From assembly GCA_017309015.1 (NCBI GenBank), contig JAEDAG010000006.1:46220-110219 (forward strand): a DNA stretch of 64,000 nt, in the 5' to 3' direction. The stretch is from Faecalicatena absiana. Lineage in GTDB: Bacteria > Bacillota > Bacilli > Lactobacillales > Lactobacillaceae. The position numbers were made by a program, and so were the translations under genes. Every line of letters starts with the position of its first letter. Positions within the stretch are counted from its first letter, which is position 1. The notes below the pieces were generated by a model, which saw only the letters and a program-made list of their open reading frames with translations, was not told the origin of the DNA and did no database searches. This document shows, one piece after another, positions 39,393 through 52,452 of this stretch.

Positions 39393-39917
39393 ATGTCGCA
39401 CGTCGCGCCATTTAAGCCGCGCCAGGTCATTATCAGGGGCCAGGCCTACCAGATCAGGCAGGCTGAGGCCAATCGCCGCCAGATCAGCCAGCTCCTGTAC
39501 CTGGAAGCTGAAGACTATGATGGAGCGACCCCTTGGGATGGGGAGGCTTTTAAAAGAGAATTGACCAAGCCAAACTGCCTGTATCTGGCCTGCTATGCCG
39601 GCGACCAGCTGGCCGCTGCCATTGGCATGCGCTTTGGCTATGTTCAGGCCCACATTACCTTTGTTGCCGTCGCTCCGGCCAGGCAAGGACAGGGGGTAGC
39701 CGGCTGCCTGCTCCGCTTGATGATCGACCTGGCCAAAGCCGCCGGCTACAAGCGCCTGACTTTGGAGGTCGCGGTTGACAACCAGCGGGCAATTGCCGTC
39801 TACCGGCATTTGGGCTTTGAGGAGAATTTTAAGCGCGAAGGCTACTATACCCATCCTGACGGGTCAACGATGGACGCCTTGGAAATGATCATGTACTTAG
39901 GAAGAAAGAAGCAATGA
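39393..39917 (+). CDS. rimI: Ribosomal-protein-alanine N-acetyltransferase RimI
   Basis: This is a GNAT-family enzyme that acetylates the N-terminus of S18. The acetyl-CoA site [20 protein letters not shown] (about residues 93-112) and the C-terminal [16 protein letters not shown] are present. ATG 39393 gives 174 residues. Several in-frame upstream starts lie within tsaB and have no ribosome-binding site; even 39393 has only a weak GGGA, suggesting coupling to tsaB. It overlaps tsaD by four bases. Confidence 0.9.
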   Translation: MSHVAPFKPRQVIIRGQAYQIRQAEANRRQISQLLYLEAEDYDGATPWDGEAFKRELTKPNCLYLACYAGDQLAAAIGMRFGYVQAHITFVAVAPARQGQGVAGCLLRLMIDLAKAAGYKRLTLEVAVDNQRAIAVYRHLGFEENFKREGYYTHPDGSTMDALEMIMYLGRKKQ

Positions 39918-40960
39918 ATTTGAACGAGAAGAAAGACATTCGCATCTTGGCTTTTGAAAGCTCCTGCGATGAAACCTCAACCTCAGTCGTCAAGAACGGC
40001 TCAGAGATCGAGAGCCTGGTCGTGGCCACCCAAATCAAGAGCCATGCCCGCTTTGGCGGAGTGGTTCCGGAAGTGGCCAGCCGCCACCACATTGAAGTAA
40101 TTACCCAGATTACCCGGGAAGCTTTGGCTGAAGCCGGCTGCACTTGGCAAGACATTGACGCGATCGCCGTCACTTACGGGCCAGGATTGGTTGGGGCCTT
40201 GCTGATCGGGATCAACGCCGCTAAGGCCGCTTCAATGGCAACAGGCATTCCGCTGATCGCCGTGGACCACATCATGGGCCACATTTCGGCCGGCCAGCTG
40301 GCAGACACGATCGCATACCCAGCCTTGGCCCTGCAGGTTTCCGGCGGGCATACTGAAATCGTCTTGCTGAAGGATCCAACCCACTTTGAAATTGTGGGCG
40401 ATACCCGTGATGACGCGGCTGGGGAAGCCTATGACAAGATCGGCCGGGTTCTGGGCGTCAACTACCCAGCCGGCAAGACCATTGACCAGTGGGCTCACCA
40501 GGGCAAGGATACTTTCAATTTCCCGAGAGCCATGATTGACGAAGACAACTACGACTTCTCCTTCTCTGGCCTGAAGAGTGCCTTCATCAACACCTGCCAC
40601 CATGCTGACCAGCTTGGCCAGAAGCTGGACAAGTATGATCTGGCGGCCAGCTTCCAGGCCGCGGTCGTTGACGTCCTGGCGGCCAAGACCATCCGGGCGA
40701 TCAAGCAGTACCAGCCAAAGACCTTTATCATGGGCGGCGGGGTAGCCGCCAACTTGGGTCTGCGCGAGCGGATGGAAGAGGAGATCAAGAACTTGGCCCA
40801 GCCGCCGAAGGTCGTCCTGCCGCCGCTTAAATTGTGCGGCGACAACGCGGCGATGATTGGGGCAGCGGCCTACAACCTGTACAAGGAAGGCAAGTTTGCT
40901 GGTCTGGACCTGGATGCCGATCCTTCATTGGAACTCCCATACGCGGCAGACTATCAGTAA
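39914..40960 (+). CDS. tsaD: tRNA N6-threonylcarbamoyltransferase TsaD
   Basis: TsaD is the catalytic subunit of t6A synthesis. Motifs are FESSCDETS (residues ~13-21), the metal-binding HIMGH near 117-121 and [10 protein letters not shown], then [13 protein letters not shown]. Length, 348, is standard. The ATGA overlap with rimI supports this start. Confidence 0.95.
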   Translation: MNLNEKKDIRILAFESSCDETSTSVVKNGSEIESLVVATQIKSHARFGGVVPEVASRHHIEVITQITREALAEAGCTWQDIDAIAVTYGPGLVGALLIGINAAKAASMATGIPLIAVDHIMGHISAGQLADTIAYPALALQVSGGHTEIVLLKDPTHFEIVGDTRDDAAGEAYDKIGRVLGVNYPAGKTIDQWAHQGKDTFNFPRAMIDEDNYDFSFSGLKSAFINTCHHADQLGQKLDKYDLAASFQAAVVDVLAAKTIRAIKQYQPKTFIMGGGVAANLGLRERMEEEIKNLAQPPKVVLPPLKLCGDNAAMIGAAAYNLYKEGKFAGLDLDADPSLELPYAADYQ

Positions 40961-41036
40961 GAATGCCAAAAAAATAATTGAACGCTACAGAAAACAACTA
41001 AAAACAATTCAGAATTATTTGCCAATAAGCAAACGA

Positions 41037-41067
41037 AAGGGCATCCCTTCACTGGGGATGCCCTTTT
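41037..41067. terminator. Bidirectional terminator between tsaD and the ABC-F gene
   Basis: AAAGGGCATCCC pairs with GGGGATGCCCTTTT around a six-base loop, between convergent transcription units. Confidence 0.88.
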
Positions 41068-41153
41068 GCCGTTAATCGATTGTTGATGTTGATATTTTGC
41101 GGATTTGGATCTGTTAAAAACAAATCCTGTTTATTGTAAGCCAAAAGAACAAT

Positions 41154-43070
41154 TTAATCAAAATCTTCCAGCTTCAGGGAATTTTCTTCCCATTGGGCGC
41201 TGACCTTTTCCAATTCCTCCTGGACCGCGGTCAGGTCTTCCTGCAGGGGACCAAGCTTGGAGAAGTCGGCAGCGATGGCTGGATCAGCCATCTGCTGCTG
41301 GATGTCGGCTTCCTTGGCTTCCAATTCGGCTAATTGCTGTTCAGCCTGGTCGACCAGGCGCTGGAGCTTCCGCTTTTCTGAATCCCGCTTCTTCTGCTCC
41401 TGGTAGGAGAGCTTGCTGTCGCTGGTCTTGACCAGCTGGGGAGCTGCTGGCGCCTTTTCTGCTTCGGCTTGGGCCTGCTTGGCCTTCTCATCCAGATAGT
41501 AGGAGTAGTTGCCCTCATAGATCTTGGCGTGGCCGTCCCGGACAGCAACGATCTTGTTGGCCAGCTGGTTGATGAAGTAGCGGTCGTGGGAGACGAAGAG
41601 GAGGGTGCCGTCATAGCTGGCCAGCGCCTTCTCCAGGACTTCCTTGGCTTCGATGTCCAAGTGGTTGGTTGGCTCGTCCATCAAAAGGAAGTTGTCGTGC
41701 TCCATTGACAGAACGGTCAAAGTCAGCCGGGCTCTTTGCCCGCCGGAAAGCTGGCTGACCTTCTTGTCGATGTCCTTGGCCGTGAACAGGAAGGAGGCCA
41801 GAATGGAGCGGATGTCTTTTTCATCCATGTCTCGGTGCTTGTCCCAGATGGTGTCGATGACCGTCTTGGAGTAGTCCAGTCCCTGCAGTTCCTGGTCATA
41901 GTAGCCAATGTCCAGGCTGGCCCCGTACTTGATGGAGCCGCCTTTTGGCTCTAGCTGCTTGACGACCGTCTTCAGCAGGGTGGACTTGCCGATCCCGTTG
42001 GGGCCAATCACCGCGACCCGGTCGCCCTTGTTGATCTGGAAGTCGATGTCGCGTAGCATCACCTTGTCAGGGTAGCCGATGGTCAGGTCCTTGAGAATCA
42101 AGACTTCCTTGCCGGATGGTCTGGCGCTCTTGAAGCTGATCCGGACCTTGCCGGAATGCTTAGGCGGGTCAATCAGGTCCATCTTCTCCAGGGCCTTGCG
42201 GCGGCTTTGGGCCTGCTTGGTCGTGGAGGCTCTGACGATGTTCTTTTGGATGAACTCTTCCTGGCGCTTGATTTCCTCCTGCTGCTTCTCAAAGGCAGCT
42301 TCCTGCTGCTGGTCGCGCAGCTCGCGCTGGGCCAGGTATTGGCTGTAGTTGCCCTTGAAAATGGTCAAAGCCCCGTGGTTCAGCTCAAAGATCTGCGTGG
42401 CCAGGTGGTCCAGGAAGTACTGGTCGTGGGAGACCGTGACGATGGCGCCAGGGTAGTTCTTCAAGAAGGCTTCCAGCCAGTCCAGGGTGTCCAGGTCCAG
42501 GTAGTTGGTCGGTTCGTCCAAAAGCAGCAAAGGCGGCTTCTTAAGCAGGAGCTTGACGAAGCTCAAGCGGGTCTTCTCCCCGCCAGACAGGCTGGCAATC
42601 TGCTTTTGCCAAGCAGCCTGCGGAAAGTTGAAGCCGTTGAGCATGGACTTCATTTCGGCCTGGTAGGTATAGCCGCCGGCCTGTTCAAAACTGAACTGGG
42701 CCTGGTCAAGCTTCTTGAGCAGGTCCTGGTCTTCTGGATGGTCAGCGACCGCGTACTGCAGCTGCTCCAGCTGCTTGCCTTGGTCAATCAGGGGCTGGAA
42801 GACCGTAATCATTTCATCCCAGATGGACTTTGACTCGTCAAAGTCGTGCTCCTGGGCAATATAGCCCAGCTCAATCCCCTTGTTGACCGTAAATTCGCCG
42901 TGGGTCGCTTCCTGCTTGCCGGTCATGATTTTCAACAGGGTGGTCTTGCCGACCCCGTTGGGGCCAACCAGGCCGATCCGGGCGTTGTTTTCAATTGTAA
43001 AGTTTACGTTGCTGAATAATGGAGTCGCGCCAAAGCGCTGCTCCAAGTCATGTCCTTGTGCAATTATCAT
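41154..43070 (-). CDS. ABC-F family ATPase (YdiF-like), ribosome-associated
   Basis: ABC-F proteins bind the ribosomal E site and influence stalled translation or antibiotic action. Two nucleotide-binding domains are present: GPNGVGKTT with LSGGEKTRL, and GPNGIGKST with LSGGQRARLTL, joined by a linker of about 80 residues (RQEEFIQKNIVRASTTKQ..). A long charged coiled coil closes the protein (about residues 545-638). There is no membrane segment. The start at 43070 follows AAGGTG; the longer frame adds ten residues without a site. Length 638. A resistance role cannot be judged from sequence. Confidence 0.9.
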   Translation of the reverse strand: MIIAQGHDLEQRFGATPLFSNVNFTIENNARIGLVGPNGVGKTTLLKIMTGKQEATHGEFTVNKGIELGYIAQEHDFDESKSIWDEMITVFQPLIDQGKQLEQLQYAVADHPEDQDLLKKLDQAQFSFEQAGGYTYQAEMKSMLNGFNFPQAAWQKQIASLSGGEKTRLSFVKLLLKKPPLLLLDEPTNYLDLDTLDWLEAFLKNYPGAIVTVSHDQYFLDHLATQIFELNHGALTIFKGNYSQYLAQRELRDQQQEAAFEKQQEEIKRQEEFIQKNIVRASTTKQAQSRRKALEKMDLIDPPKHSGKVRISFKSARPSGKEVLILKDLTIGYPDKVMLRDIDFQINKGDRVAVIGPNGIGKSTLLKTVVKQLEPKGGSIKYGASLDIGYYDQELQGLDYSKTVIDTIWDKHRDMDEKDIRSILASFLFTAKDIDKKVSQLSGGQRARLTLTVLSMEHDNFLLMDEPTNHLDIEAKEVLEKALASYDGTLLFVSHDRYFINQLANKIVAVRDGHAKIYEGNYSYYLDEKAKQAQAEAEKAPAAPQLVKTSDSKLSYQEQKKRDSEKRKLQRLVDQAEQQLAELEAKEADIQQQMADPAIAADFSKLGPLQEDLTAVQEELEKVSAQWEENSLKLEDFD

Positions 43071-43277
43071 ATCTTTTTTCACCTTGTCACATTCTATCAT
43101 ACAGTAGGATTATAAAGGAAAAAGATTGAATTTTATTTTGTGAAAAAGGTCCTATTTTTTGTGTAAAAGCAAATATTGTGAAATTGCATCTTGTCAACTG
43201 ACGGGAAAAACTATTATTATAATAAGTGATTGATTAGAGATTCACATTCACAAGACAAATGAAATGGGAGGCTTTTT

Positions 43278-43943
43278 ATGAGCAAAATTAAGATTCCCAA
43301 GGCTACGGCAAAACGCTTGCCGCTCTACTACCGCTACTTGCTGCTCTTAAATGATGAAGGCAAAGACAAGGTTTCCTCAACTGAACTGGCGGAAGCAGTG
43401 CAGGTAGACAGCGCCTCCATCCGGCGCGACTTTTCCTACTTTGGGGCCTTGGGCAAGCGGGGCTATGGCTATGACGTCAAGAACCTGCTGAGCTTTTTCA
43501 AGAAGATTCTGAACCAGGACACCTTGACCAACGTGGCCCTGGTCGGGGTCGGCAACCTGGGCCATGCCCTGTTGAACTACAACTTCAAGCGCAGCAACAA
43601 TATCAGAATTTCCTGCGCCTTCGACATCAACCCCGAGATTACCGGCAAGATCATGCAGGGCGTGCCGGTCTACTCCATGGAGGAAATGAAGAAGCAGATT
43701 GCTGACCAGCAGATCCGCATCGCGATCCTGACCGTTCCCCAGTCCACGGCCCAAAAGACGGCGGATGAAATGATTGAAGCCGGCATCAAGGGGATCATGA
43801 ACTTTACCCCGATCCGTTTGTCTGCGCCAAGCGGCGTGCGGATCCAGAACGTGGACCTGGCTACGGAGCTGCAGACTTTGATCTACTTCCTTGATTCCGA
43901 CCAGCTGGCCGAAAAACAGGCTGAAAATGAGCAAAATAAATAG
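43278..43943 (+). CDS. rex: Redox-sensing transcriptional repressor Rex
   Basis: Rex senses NADH/NAD+ and represses fermentation genes. The winged-helix N-terminus contains [24 protein letters not shown]-type residues, and the Rossmann site [12 protein letters not shown] begins near residue 90. Length, 221, is normal. The upstream region holds TTGTGAA half-sites at 43138-43144 and 43176-43182 and TTCACAA at 43247-43253, which match Rex-operator halves but are not adjacent. A promoter of TATTAT/TATAAT type lies at 43212-43223. Confidence 0.94.
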   Translation: MSKIKIPKATAKRLPLYYRYLLLLNDEGKDKVSSTELAEAVQVDSASIRRDFSYFGALGKRGYGYDVKNLLSFFKKILNQDTLTNVALVGVGNLGHALLNYNFKRSNNIRISCAFDINPEITGKIMQGVPVYSMEEMKKQIADQQIRIAILTVPQSTAQKTADEMIEAGIKGIMNFTPIRLSAPSGVRIQNVDLATELQTLIYFLDSDQLAEKQAENEQNK

Positions 43944-43950
43944 ACAAATG

Positions 43951-43989
43951 GCACTTTTTAGCACTCGAAGCTAAAAAGTGCTATTTTTT
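43951..43989 (+). terminator. Terminator of rex
   Basis: A perfect 12-bp stem GCACTTTTTAGC/GCTAAAAAGTGC with a seven-base loop is followed by a T-run. Confidence 0.9.
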
Positions 43990-43991
43990 TC

Positions 43992-44020
43992 TTGCATTCT
44001 TTGCAAAAAGGGCTTATTAT
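43992..44020 (+). promoter_or_regulatory. groESL promoter
   Basis: The -35 TTGCAT (43992-43997), a 17-base spacer and the -10 TATTAT (44015-44020) place the start just before the CIRCE element. Confidence 0.7.
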
Positions 44021-44032
44021 CATACTTGTAAG

Positions 44033-44059
44033 TTAGCACTTGGAAAACACGAGTGCTAA
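44033..44059 (+). promoter_or_regulatory. CIRCE operator for HrcA
   Basis: TTAGCACTT-N9-GAGTGCTAA matches the consensus inverted repeat with one mismatch in the left arm. HrcA binding here represses groESL until heat stress. Confidence 0.95.
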
Positions 44060-44097
44060 ACACTTTGATTAAGACTATTATTTCAGGAGGGACAAAC

Positions 44098-44382
44098 GTG
44101 TTACAACCAATTGGAGATCGCGTGATCGTTGAAGTTAAGAAAGAAGAAGAACAAACCGTTGGTGGCATCGTACTTGCTTCCAACGCTAAGGAAAAGCCAA
44201 CCCAAGGCAAGGTTGTTGCCGTAGGTGCTGGCGCTTATGCTGAAAACGGCAGCAAGCTTCCTATGACCGTCCAAGAGGGCGATGAAGTCGTATACGACAA
44301 GTATTCTGGCACCAAGGTTAAGTATGAAGGCCAAGAATACTTGGTATTGCACGAAAAAGACATTTTGGCAATCGTTAAATAA
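44098..44382 (+). CDS. groES: Co-chaperonin GroES
   Basis: GroES caps GroEL. The 94-residue product ([14 protein letters not shown]..) has the [22 protein letters not shown] mobile-loop region. The start is GTG 44098, preceded by AGGAGGG; the open frame upstream runs through the CIRCE element and is not coding. It is followed 21 bases later by groEL. Confidence 0.96.
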   Translation: MLQPIGDRVIVEVKKEEEQTVGGIVLASNAKEKPTQGKVVAVGAGAYAENGSKLPMTVQEGDEVVYDKYSGTKVKYEGQEYLVLHEKDILAIVK

Positions 44383-44400
44383 TTTAAGGAGTGCAGATAA

Positions 44401-46023
<1,623 letters not shown>

Positions 46024-46062
46024 ACTGACTGAAAAGACAACAAGACAAAGAATTACTGCAAG

Positions 46063-46095
46063 AAGAGCTTAGCCCTGGGCTAGGCTCTTTTTGTC
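46063..46095 (+). terminator. Terminator of groESL
   Basis: AAGAGC-t-TAGCCC pairs with GGGCTA-g-GCTCTT and is followed by T5. Confidence 0.88.
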
Positions 46096-46143
46096 GTTTT
46101 TGGATTTGCTGCTGGCGGGATAAACGTTTGTTTGGAAAAATAA

Positions 46144-46151
46144 TGTATAAT
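46144..46151 (+). promoter_or_regulatory. Probable mutS promoter -10
   Basis: TATAAT at 46146-46151 with TG immediately upstream lies 35 bases before mutS. No strong -35 is visible. Confidence 0.5.
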
Positions 46152-46185
46152 AGAAGGCAACTGAATTACGTGAGGGAGATCTTTA

Positions 46186-48765
46186 ATGCCAAAGAAAGCC
46201 ACGACTCCAATGATGGAGCAATACTACAAAATCAAGGAACAGTACCCGGATGCCTTTCTCTTCTACCGGGTCGGGGACTTTTACGAATTGTATGAAGACG
46301 ACGCGGTCAAGGGCTCGCAGATTCTGGAGCTGACCCTGACCCACCGGTCCAATAAGTCAGCCAATCCGATCCCAATGGCTGGGGTGCCGCACATGGCCGT
46401 TGACTCCTACGTCAACACCCTGGTCGAAAAGGGCTACAAGGTGGCGATCTGTGAGCAGCTGGAAGATCCCAAGAAGGCCCAGGGAATGGTCAAGCGGGGG
46501 ATTATCCAGCTGGTCACGCCCGGGACGCGCATGGCTTCAGGCCCGGAAGACGGGGCAGAAGCCAACTACTTGACCAGCGTCATCGCCAAGAAGAGCGGCT
46601 ATGGCCTGGCTTACAGCGACTTGTCTACGGGGGAGATTTTTGCCACCCACGTCAAGCGGTTCGCTGAGGTTTTCAATGAGCTCCTGTCCTTAAGAACCAG
46701 GGAAGTGGTTTTTGACGGGCAGATGAAGCAGGATGAGCGCGAAAGCCTGCAAAAGTCCAACATTACCATCTCCGTGCCGGCAGAGCTTGCTGGGGAGCAT
46801 GCTGAAATTTCTTATGCTGAGCAGAACCTGACCGACTCCCTGGAAAGAGCCGCGACCAGGCAGCTGGTGGTCTACCTTTTGGCAACCCAGAAGCGGAGCC
46901 TGGCCCACCTGCAGGCAGCTGAAAGCTTTGAAGTCGGCCAGTACCTGCAGATGTCCAATACCGTCCAGCGGAATCTGGAATTGACCCAGTCAGCCACGAC
47001 CGGCAAAAAGCAGGGCTCCTTGTTCTGGGTCCTGGACAAGACCAGCACCGCCATGGGCGGCCGCCTGCTTAAGCAGTGGCTGAGCCGGCCGCTCTTGAGC
47101 CAAGAGAAGATCAAGCGCCGGCAAGACTTGGTCCAGGCCCTGCTGGATGAATACTTCAGCCGGGAAAATATCGTCGATGCCTTGAAGGGCGTCTATGACC
47201 TGGAGCGGCTCAGCGGGCGGATTGCTTTTGGCAGCGTCAACCCGCGCGAACTGCTGCAGCTGTCCCGGACTTTAAATGCCGTCCCGGCCATTCTCCAGGC
47301 CTTGAGCGAGTCAGGCAATGAGGTCTTGGCCAGCTATGGGCAGGCAATCGATCCTTTGGGTGAAATCGCGGAGACCATCCAGAACACGATCGTCGATGAC
47401 CCGCCGGTTTCCAGCACTGATGGCGGCATTATCAAGGCCGGCGTCAGCGAGGAGCTGGACAAGTACCGTGAGGTGATGAACGGCGGCAAGCAGTGGCTGG
47501 CCCAAGAAGAGCTGGCTGAGCGGCAGCGGACCGGGATCGACAACCTGAAGATCGGCTACAACCGGGTCTTTGGCTACTTCATCCAAGTCTCCAAGGGCAA
47601 CGTCTCCAAGGTGCCGCAAGACCGCTACACGAGAAAGCAGACCCTGACCAACGCCGAGCGCTACATCACGCCGGAATTGAAGGAGCATGAAAGCCTGATT
47701 CTAGAAGCGGAAAGCCGATCAACGGACCTGGAGCATGAATTGTTCGTTCAGCTGCGCGACGCGATCAAGCAGCATATTCCGCAGCTGCAGACCCTGGGCC
47801 GCCAGCTGGCTGCTTTGGACGTCTGCGTGGCTTTTGCCAAGGTAGCGGAAGAGAAGAACTACTGCCGGCCAGTCTTCGTGGACCGGCAGGACCTTGAAGT
47901 CAAGAACGGCCGCCACCCGGTCGTTGAAAACGTTCTGGGCGCCGGCAACTATATCCCCAACGACCTGGAGATGGATGAGGATACCAGCATCTACTTGATT
48001 ACCGGCCCGAACATGTCCGGCAAGAGCACCTACATGCGCCAAGCCGCTTTGATTGCCATCATGGCCCAAGTCGGCTCCTTCGTGCCGGCTGATTCGGCCC
48101 AATTGCCGATTTTTGACCAGATCTTTACCAGAATTGGTGCCGCTGACGACCTGTATTCCGGCAAGAGTACCTTTATGGTTGAAATGAGCGAGGCCAATGA
48201 GGCCTTGCAGCACGCGACGCCAAGGTCCTTGATCCTGTTTGACGAAATTGGCCGCGGGACCGCCACTTATGACGGGATGGCCCTGGCCGGCGCGATCATC
48301 AAGTACCTGCATGACAAGGTTGGGGCCAAGACCCTGTTTGCCACCCACTACCACGAGCTGACCGACCTGGACCAGACTTTGCCGCACTTGAAGAACATTC
48401 ACGTTGGGGCCACGGAAGAAAATGGCAAGCTGATCTTCCTGCACAAGATCCTGCCCGGTCCGGCCGACCAGTCTTACGGGATTCACGTGGCCAAGCTGGC
48501 TGGCCTGCCCAAGAAGGTGCTGCGGGACGCCTCTACCATGCTCAAGCGCTTGGAGGCCCAAGGAGCAGGGGAGATCAATGAGCCGGTGGCTGAGCAGCTG
48601 AGCCTGTTTGCCCCAGCTCCAGAGGTCAGCGAGCCGGATCCACTGGCGGAAAGCCGCCAGGATCTGCTGGATGAGATCAGCCAGGTGGACTTGAATGAGC
48701 AGACCCCGCTGGAAGTCATGCAGCTGGTGGCTGACTGGCAGAAGAAATTAAAGGATGAGGGCTGA
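46186..48765 (+). CDS. mutS: DNA mismatch repair protein MutS
   Basis: MutS recognises mismatches. The N-terminal domain has the mismatch-contacting motif [15 protein letters not shown] (about residues 27-41). The ATPase domain contains [27 protein letters not shown] and [12 protein letters not shown]. Length, 859, is normal. mutL begins eight bases after its stop. Confidence 0.97.
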   Translation: MPKKATTPMMEQYYKIKEQYPDAFLFYRVGDFYELYEDDAVKGSQILELTLTHRSNKSANPIPMAGVPHMAVDSYVNTLVEKGYKVAICEQLEDPKKAQGMVKRGIIQLVTPGTRMASGPEDGAEANYLTSVIAKKSGYGLAYSDLSTGEIFATHVKRFAEVFNELLSLRTREVVFDGQMKQDERESLQKSNITISVPAELAGEHAEISYAEQNLTDSLERAATRQLVVYLLATQKRSLAHLQAAESFEVGQYLQMSNTVQRNLELTQSATTGKKQGSLFWVLDKTSTAMGGRLLKQWLSRPLLSQEKIKRRQDLVQALLDEYFSRENIVDALKGVYDLERLSGRIAFGSVNPRELLQLSRTLNAVPAILQALSESGNEVLASYGQAIDPLGEIAETIQNTIVDDPPVSSTDGGIIKAGVSEELDKYREVMNGGKQWLAQEELAERQRTGIDNLKIGYNRVFGYFIQVSKGNVSKVPQDRYTRKQTLTNAERYITPELKEHESLILEAESRSTDLEHELFVQLRDAIKQHIPQLQTLGRQLAALDVCVAFAKVAEEKNYCRPVFVDRQDLEVKNGRHPVVENVLGAGNYIPNDLEMDEDTSIYLITGPNMSGKSTYMRQAALIAIMAQVGSFVPADSAQLPIFDQIFTRIGAADDLYSGKSTFMVEMSEANEALQHATPRSLILFDEIGRGTATYDGMALAGAIIKYLHDKVGAKTLFATHYHELTDLDQTLPHLKNIHVGATEENGKLIFLHKILPGPADQSYGIHVAKLAGLPKKVLRDASTMLKRLEAQGAGEINEPVAEQLSLFAPAPEVSEPDPLAESRQDLLDEISQVDLNEQTPLEVMQLVADWQKKLKDEG

Positions 48766-48772
48766 GCAGACT

Positions 48773-50671
48773 ATGGCCAAGATTCATGAACTATCCGAAA
48801 ACCTGACCAACCAGATTGCGGCCGGCGAAGTCATCGAGCGGCCGGCCAGCGTGGTCAAGGAGCTGGTGGAAAACGCCATCGATGCCCAAGCCACGCGGAT
48901 CCGAGTGGAAGTCAAGAAGTCCGGGCTATTGGAAGTCGCCGTCCAGGACAATGGGACGGGGATCGCGCCTGATCAGATTGATCTGGCTTTTATGCGCCAC
49001 GCCACCAGCAAGATTGCCAATGAGCATGACCTGTTCAATATTGCGACCTTGGGCTTTAGAGGCGAAGCCCTGGCCTCAATTGCCGCCGTTGCCCACGTGG
49101 AGATTCTGACGTCAACGGACGGGCAATTGGGCACCAGAGCCGGCTTTGCCGGCGGGGTCAAGACTTTCCAAGAAGACGCGGGCAGCGCCAAGGGGACCAA
49201 GATCACGGTCCGCGACCTGTTTTACAATACGCCGGCCAGATTGAAGTACTTGAAGAGCCCCAGAACGGAGCTCATGAAGATTGTCGACATCGTCAACCGG
49301 ATCGCCTTGGGCCACCCTGAAATCAGCCTGACTTTGACCAGCGAAGGCAAGGTGCTTTTGCGCACTTCCGGCAACGGCAACCTCCAGCAGGATGTGGCCA
49401 ACATCTACGGGCGCAAAGTTGCTGAGCAGATGGTCAAGATTGAAAGCGAAGACCCCGACTTCACGGTTTACGGCCTGGTTTCCAAGCCGGAATTGTCCAG
49501 ATCCAGCCGGAACTTTATCTCCATTCTGCTGAATGGCCGCTACATTAAGAACTATGCCCTGGCCTCAGCCCTGCTGGACGGCTACGGGACCAAGCTTTCC
49601 GGCAAGAAGTACCCGATCGCGGTCGTCGCGATTGAGGCCGATCCGCTCTTGGTCGACGTCAACGTCCACCCGACCAAGGAAGAGGTCCGCTTGTCCAAGG
49701 AAAAGGAACTCAGCCGCCTGCTGACGAGCGCGGTGACTGACGCCTTGCTGGCAGGGGAGGAGGATCCCCTTTTCCGCCTGACTCCGTACAAAAATTCCAC
49801 CCAGCAAGAGCAGCTGGAATTCAACCTGAACCAAAAGGTAGTCGATACCCGGCGGCCGGACACCTTTTCCTTGCAGGACGACCTGGCAGTCAGCGAGCCG
49901 GCTAAAGTGTCAGCGCCGGAGAAAAAAGCGCCCAAGGCGCAAAAAGCCGAATACGTTGATTTAAACCAGGTCAGAGAAGACGACCAGTATGTCCTGACCA
50001 AGACCTGGGACGCCAACGTGTTAGCCCAGCAGCAGCTTAAGCCTTTTGAAGAGGCCGTCAGCGGGGAAGCAGTCATTGCTCCCGCGGACAAGGTTCTGGC
50101 CAACAATATGCCGGCCTTGACGCTGCTGGGGCAGATCAATGGCTGTCTAGTGGCCGCCCATGAAGGCGACTTGTACCTGGTTGACCAGCTGGCTGCCCGC
50201 CGGCGCTTGGATTATGACGAGATCATGGGCAGCCTGACCCAGGAGACCAACTACCAGCAAGGGCTGCTGGAGCCCTTAGTCTTTGATTTTGGCAGCCTGG
50301 ACTACGAGCGCCTGCTGGATGCCTTGCCGCTGCTGGACAAGATCGGCCTGCACCTGGAAGACTTCGGGCAAAATTCCCTGGTCATGCGGACTTATCCAAC
50401 CTGGCTGACTGGCGATCTGGAAAGCGAAGTCCGCGGCTTGCTGGACATCTTCTTGAATGGCCGGCAGATGACCGGGGAGAAGCTGCTGAAGGCGATTGCC
50501 GCCCAGGCAGCTGAAATCAACGCGGGCCGGCGGGTCAATTTGACCAATGCCGAGGCCAGCCAGCTGCTCGCTGCCTTGCGCAAGGCCTCAAATCCTTACC
50601 AGGACGCCAGCGGCAGAACCGCGGTCGTGCGCCTGAGTGCCAATGACCTGCGCAAGCTGTTCAACAAGTAA
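48773..50671 (+). CDS. mutL: DNA mismatch repair protein MutL
   Basis: MutL couples MutS to downstream repair. The GHKL ATPase motifs [33 protein letters not shown] and [16 protein letters not shown] are present. The endonuclease motif DQHAxxER of many Firmicutes MutL proteins is altered to [12 protein letters not shown] (near residue 476), so nuclease activity is doubtful. ATG 48773 fits the conserved N-terminus; an upstream ATG overlaps mutS. Length is 632. Confidence 0.95.
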   Translation: MAKIHELSENLTNQIAAGEVIERPASVVKELVENAIDAQATRIRVEVKKSGLLEVAVQDNGTGIAPDQIDLAFMRHATSKIANEHDLFNIATLGFRGEALASIAAVAHVEILTSTDGQLGTRAGFAGGVKTFQEDAGSAKGTKITVRDLFYNTPARLKYLKSPRTELMKIVDIVNRIALGHPEISLTLTSEGKVLLRTSGNGNLQQDVANIYGRKVAEQMVKIESEDPDFTVYGLVSKPELSRSSRNFISILLNGRYIKNYALASALLDGYGTKLSGKKYPIAVVAIEADPLLVDVNVHPTKEEVRLSKEKELSRLLTSAVTDALLAGEEDPLFRLTPYKNSTQQEQLEFNLNQKVVDTRRPDTFSLQDDLAVSEPAKVSAPEKKAPKAQKAEYVDLNQVREDDQYVLTKTWDANVLAQQQLKPFEEAVSGEAVIAPADKVLANNMPALTLLGQINGCLVAAHEGDLYLVDQLAARRRLDYDEIMGSLTQETNYQQGLLEPLVFDFGSLDYERLLDALPLLDKIGLHLEDFGQNSLVMRTYPTWLTGDLESEVRGLLDIFLNGRQMTGEKLLKAIAAQAAEINAGRRVNLTNAEASQLLAALRKASNPYQDASGRTAVVRLSANDLRKLFNK

Positions 50672-50711
50672 AGCAGAGACAAAGCAGATTAAAGACTGAG
50701 GATAAAAGCAG

Positions 50712-51320
50712 ATGTATGAATATTTTGATGGAGTCGTGACCCTGATCACGCCTGGCTATATCGTCCTGGAAGCGGGCGGAATTGGCTATAAGATCTACAG
50801 TCCCGTTCCTTACGCTTACCATGAAGGCGACAAGGCCCGGGTATGGGTCGAGCAGGTCGTCCGCGACACCGGCATTACCCTGTATGGCTTTCGCAGCCAG
50901 CAGGACAAGGGCTTGTTTATGAAGCTCAACCAGGTTTCCGGCATTGGGCCCAAGTCGGCTTTGGCCATTATGGCGGCCCAAGACAACGGCGCCTTGGCAT
51001 CAGCGATTGAGAACGGGGAAGTCAAGTATCTGACCCGCTTCCCGGGCATTGGCAAGAAGACGGCCTCCCAAATCGTCCTGGACTTAAAGGGCAAGATGGG
51101 GGCATACGTTGGCGAGAACCTCTTCAATGAGTATGAAGACCAGCCAAAAGCAGCTGAAGCGGTCACGCCCGAGCTGCACGATGCCCTGCTGGCCTTGGCG
51201 GCTTTGGGCTACACCCAAAAAGAGCTTGACCGGATCACGCCTAAATTGGCCAAGCTGACTGGCCTGTCGGCTGACGACTACACCAGAAAGGGTCTGGCCC
51301 TGCTTTTGAAGAAGGCCTAG
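50712..51320 (+). CDS. ruvA: Holliday junction branch migration protein RuvA
   Basis: RuvA binds four-way junctions. Domain I starts [21 protein letters not shown], the two helix-hairpin-helix motifs include [13 protein letters not shown] and [19 protein letters not shown], and domain III is at the C-terminus. Length is 202. It is paired with ruvB 35 bases downstream. Confidence 0.96.
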   Translation: MYEYFDGVVTLITPGYIVLEAGGIGYKIYSPVPYAYHEGDKARVWVEQVVRDTGITLYGFRSQQDKGLFMKLNQVSGIGPKSALAIMAAQDNGALASAIENGEVKYLTRFPGIGKKTASQIVLDLKGKMGAYVGENLFNEYEDQPKAAEAVTPELHDALLALAALGYTQKELDRITPKLAKLTGLSADDYTRKGLALLLKKA

Positions 51321-51355
51321 CTGGCAATTAGCGCAGTAGGAAAAGGAGAGATTGA

Positions 51356-52366
51356 ATGACGGATGAACACATCACTTCCCAGGAGACCGTGGGTCCAGGG
51401 GAAGAAGCGATGGAATTGTCCTTGAGACCCCAATACCTGTCCCAGTACATTGGGCAGACCCGGGTCAAAAAAGACATGGAGATCTATATCAAGGCCGCCA
51501 AGCAGCGCGACGAGGCCCTGGACCATGTCCTGCTTTACGGCCCGCCTGGCTTGGGGAAGACGACCATGGCGTTTGTCATCGCCAATGAACTGGGCGTCAA
51601 GCTCAAGAGCACCAGCGGTCCGGCCATTGAAAGAGCCGGGGACCTGGTGGCTCTCTTGTCAGACCTGGATCCCGGGGATGTCCTGTTTATCGACGAAATC
51701 CACCGCCTGGCCAAGCCGGTGGAAGAGGTCCTTTATTCCGCGATGGAAGACTACTATGTCGATATCGTGGTTGGGGAGGGGCAGACGACGCACGCGGTGC
51801 ACCTGCCTTTGCCGCCTTTCACCTTGATCGGGGCTACGACTTTGGCCGGCCAGCTGTCCGCACCTTTGCGCGACCGCTTTGGGATCGTGGAGCACATGCA
51901 GTATTATGAGGTCAAGGATCTGGAGGATATCGTCCTGCGCTCAAGCGCGGTCTTCCACACCAAGATCTCGCCAGAAGCCGCCCATGAACTGGCCCGCCGG
52001 TCCCGGGGAACGCCCCGGGTGGCCAACCGTCTGCTCAAGCGGGTCCGCGACTTTGCCGAGGTCAAGGGCGAAAGCGAGATCTCCCTGGCAACCACGGCCC
52101 AGGCCCTGCACCAGCTGCAAGTGGATAGCGCCGGGCTGGACCAGACTGACCGCAAGCTCTTGCTGACCATGATCATGAGCTATGGCGGCGGCCCGGTCGG
52201 CATCAGGACCCTGGCTTCCAATATTGGGGAAGACCGGGAAACGATTGAGTCTTTGTATGAGCCATATCTGTTGCAAAAAGGCTTCATCGTCATGACGCCC
52301 CGGGGACGCGTGGTGACCGACAAGGCCTACCGGCAGCTCAATCTGCCGCTTCCTGGCGAAGAATAG
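51356..52366 (+). CDS. ruvB: Holliday junction helicase RuvB
   Basis: This is the AAA+ motor of branch migration. Walker A is GPPGLGKTT, Walker B FIDEIHRL, and sensor/arginine-finger segments ([16 protein letters not shown]) are intact. The C-terminal winged helix ends LNLPLPGEE. Length 336. Confidence 0.97.
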   Translation: MTDEHITSQETVGPGEEAMELSLRPQYLSQYIGQTRVKKDMEIYIKAAKQRDEALDHVLLYGPPGLGKTTMAFVIANELGVKLKSTSGPAIERAGDLVALLSDLDPGDVLFIDEIHRLAKPVEEVLYSAMEDYYVDIVVGEGQTTHAVHLPLPPFTLIGATTLAGQLSAPLRDRFGIVEHMQYYEVKDLEDIVLRSSAVFHTKISPEAAHELARRSRGTPRVANRLLKRVRDFAEVKGESEISLATTAQALHQLQVDSAGLDQTDRKLLLTMIMSYGGGPVGIRTLASNIGEDRETIESLYEPYLLQKGFIVMTPRGRVVTDKAYRQLNLPLPGEE

Positions 52367-52375
52367 GCGTAAATA

Positions 52376-52404
52376 CTGCAAAAAAATTAGCGATACAGTA
52401 TAAT
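52376..52404 (+). promoter_or_regulatory. Promoter of yajC
   Basis: A -35 CTGCAA (52376-52381), a 17-base spacer and a perfect -10 TATAAT (52399-52404) lie upstream of yajC. Confidence 0.6.
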
Positions 52405-52452
52405 TGATGTTATCGTTCAAAAAACAAAGATTTATTTATGAGGTGGACTATA

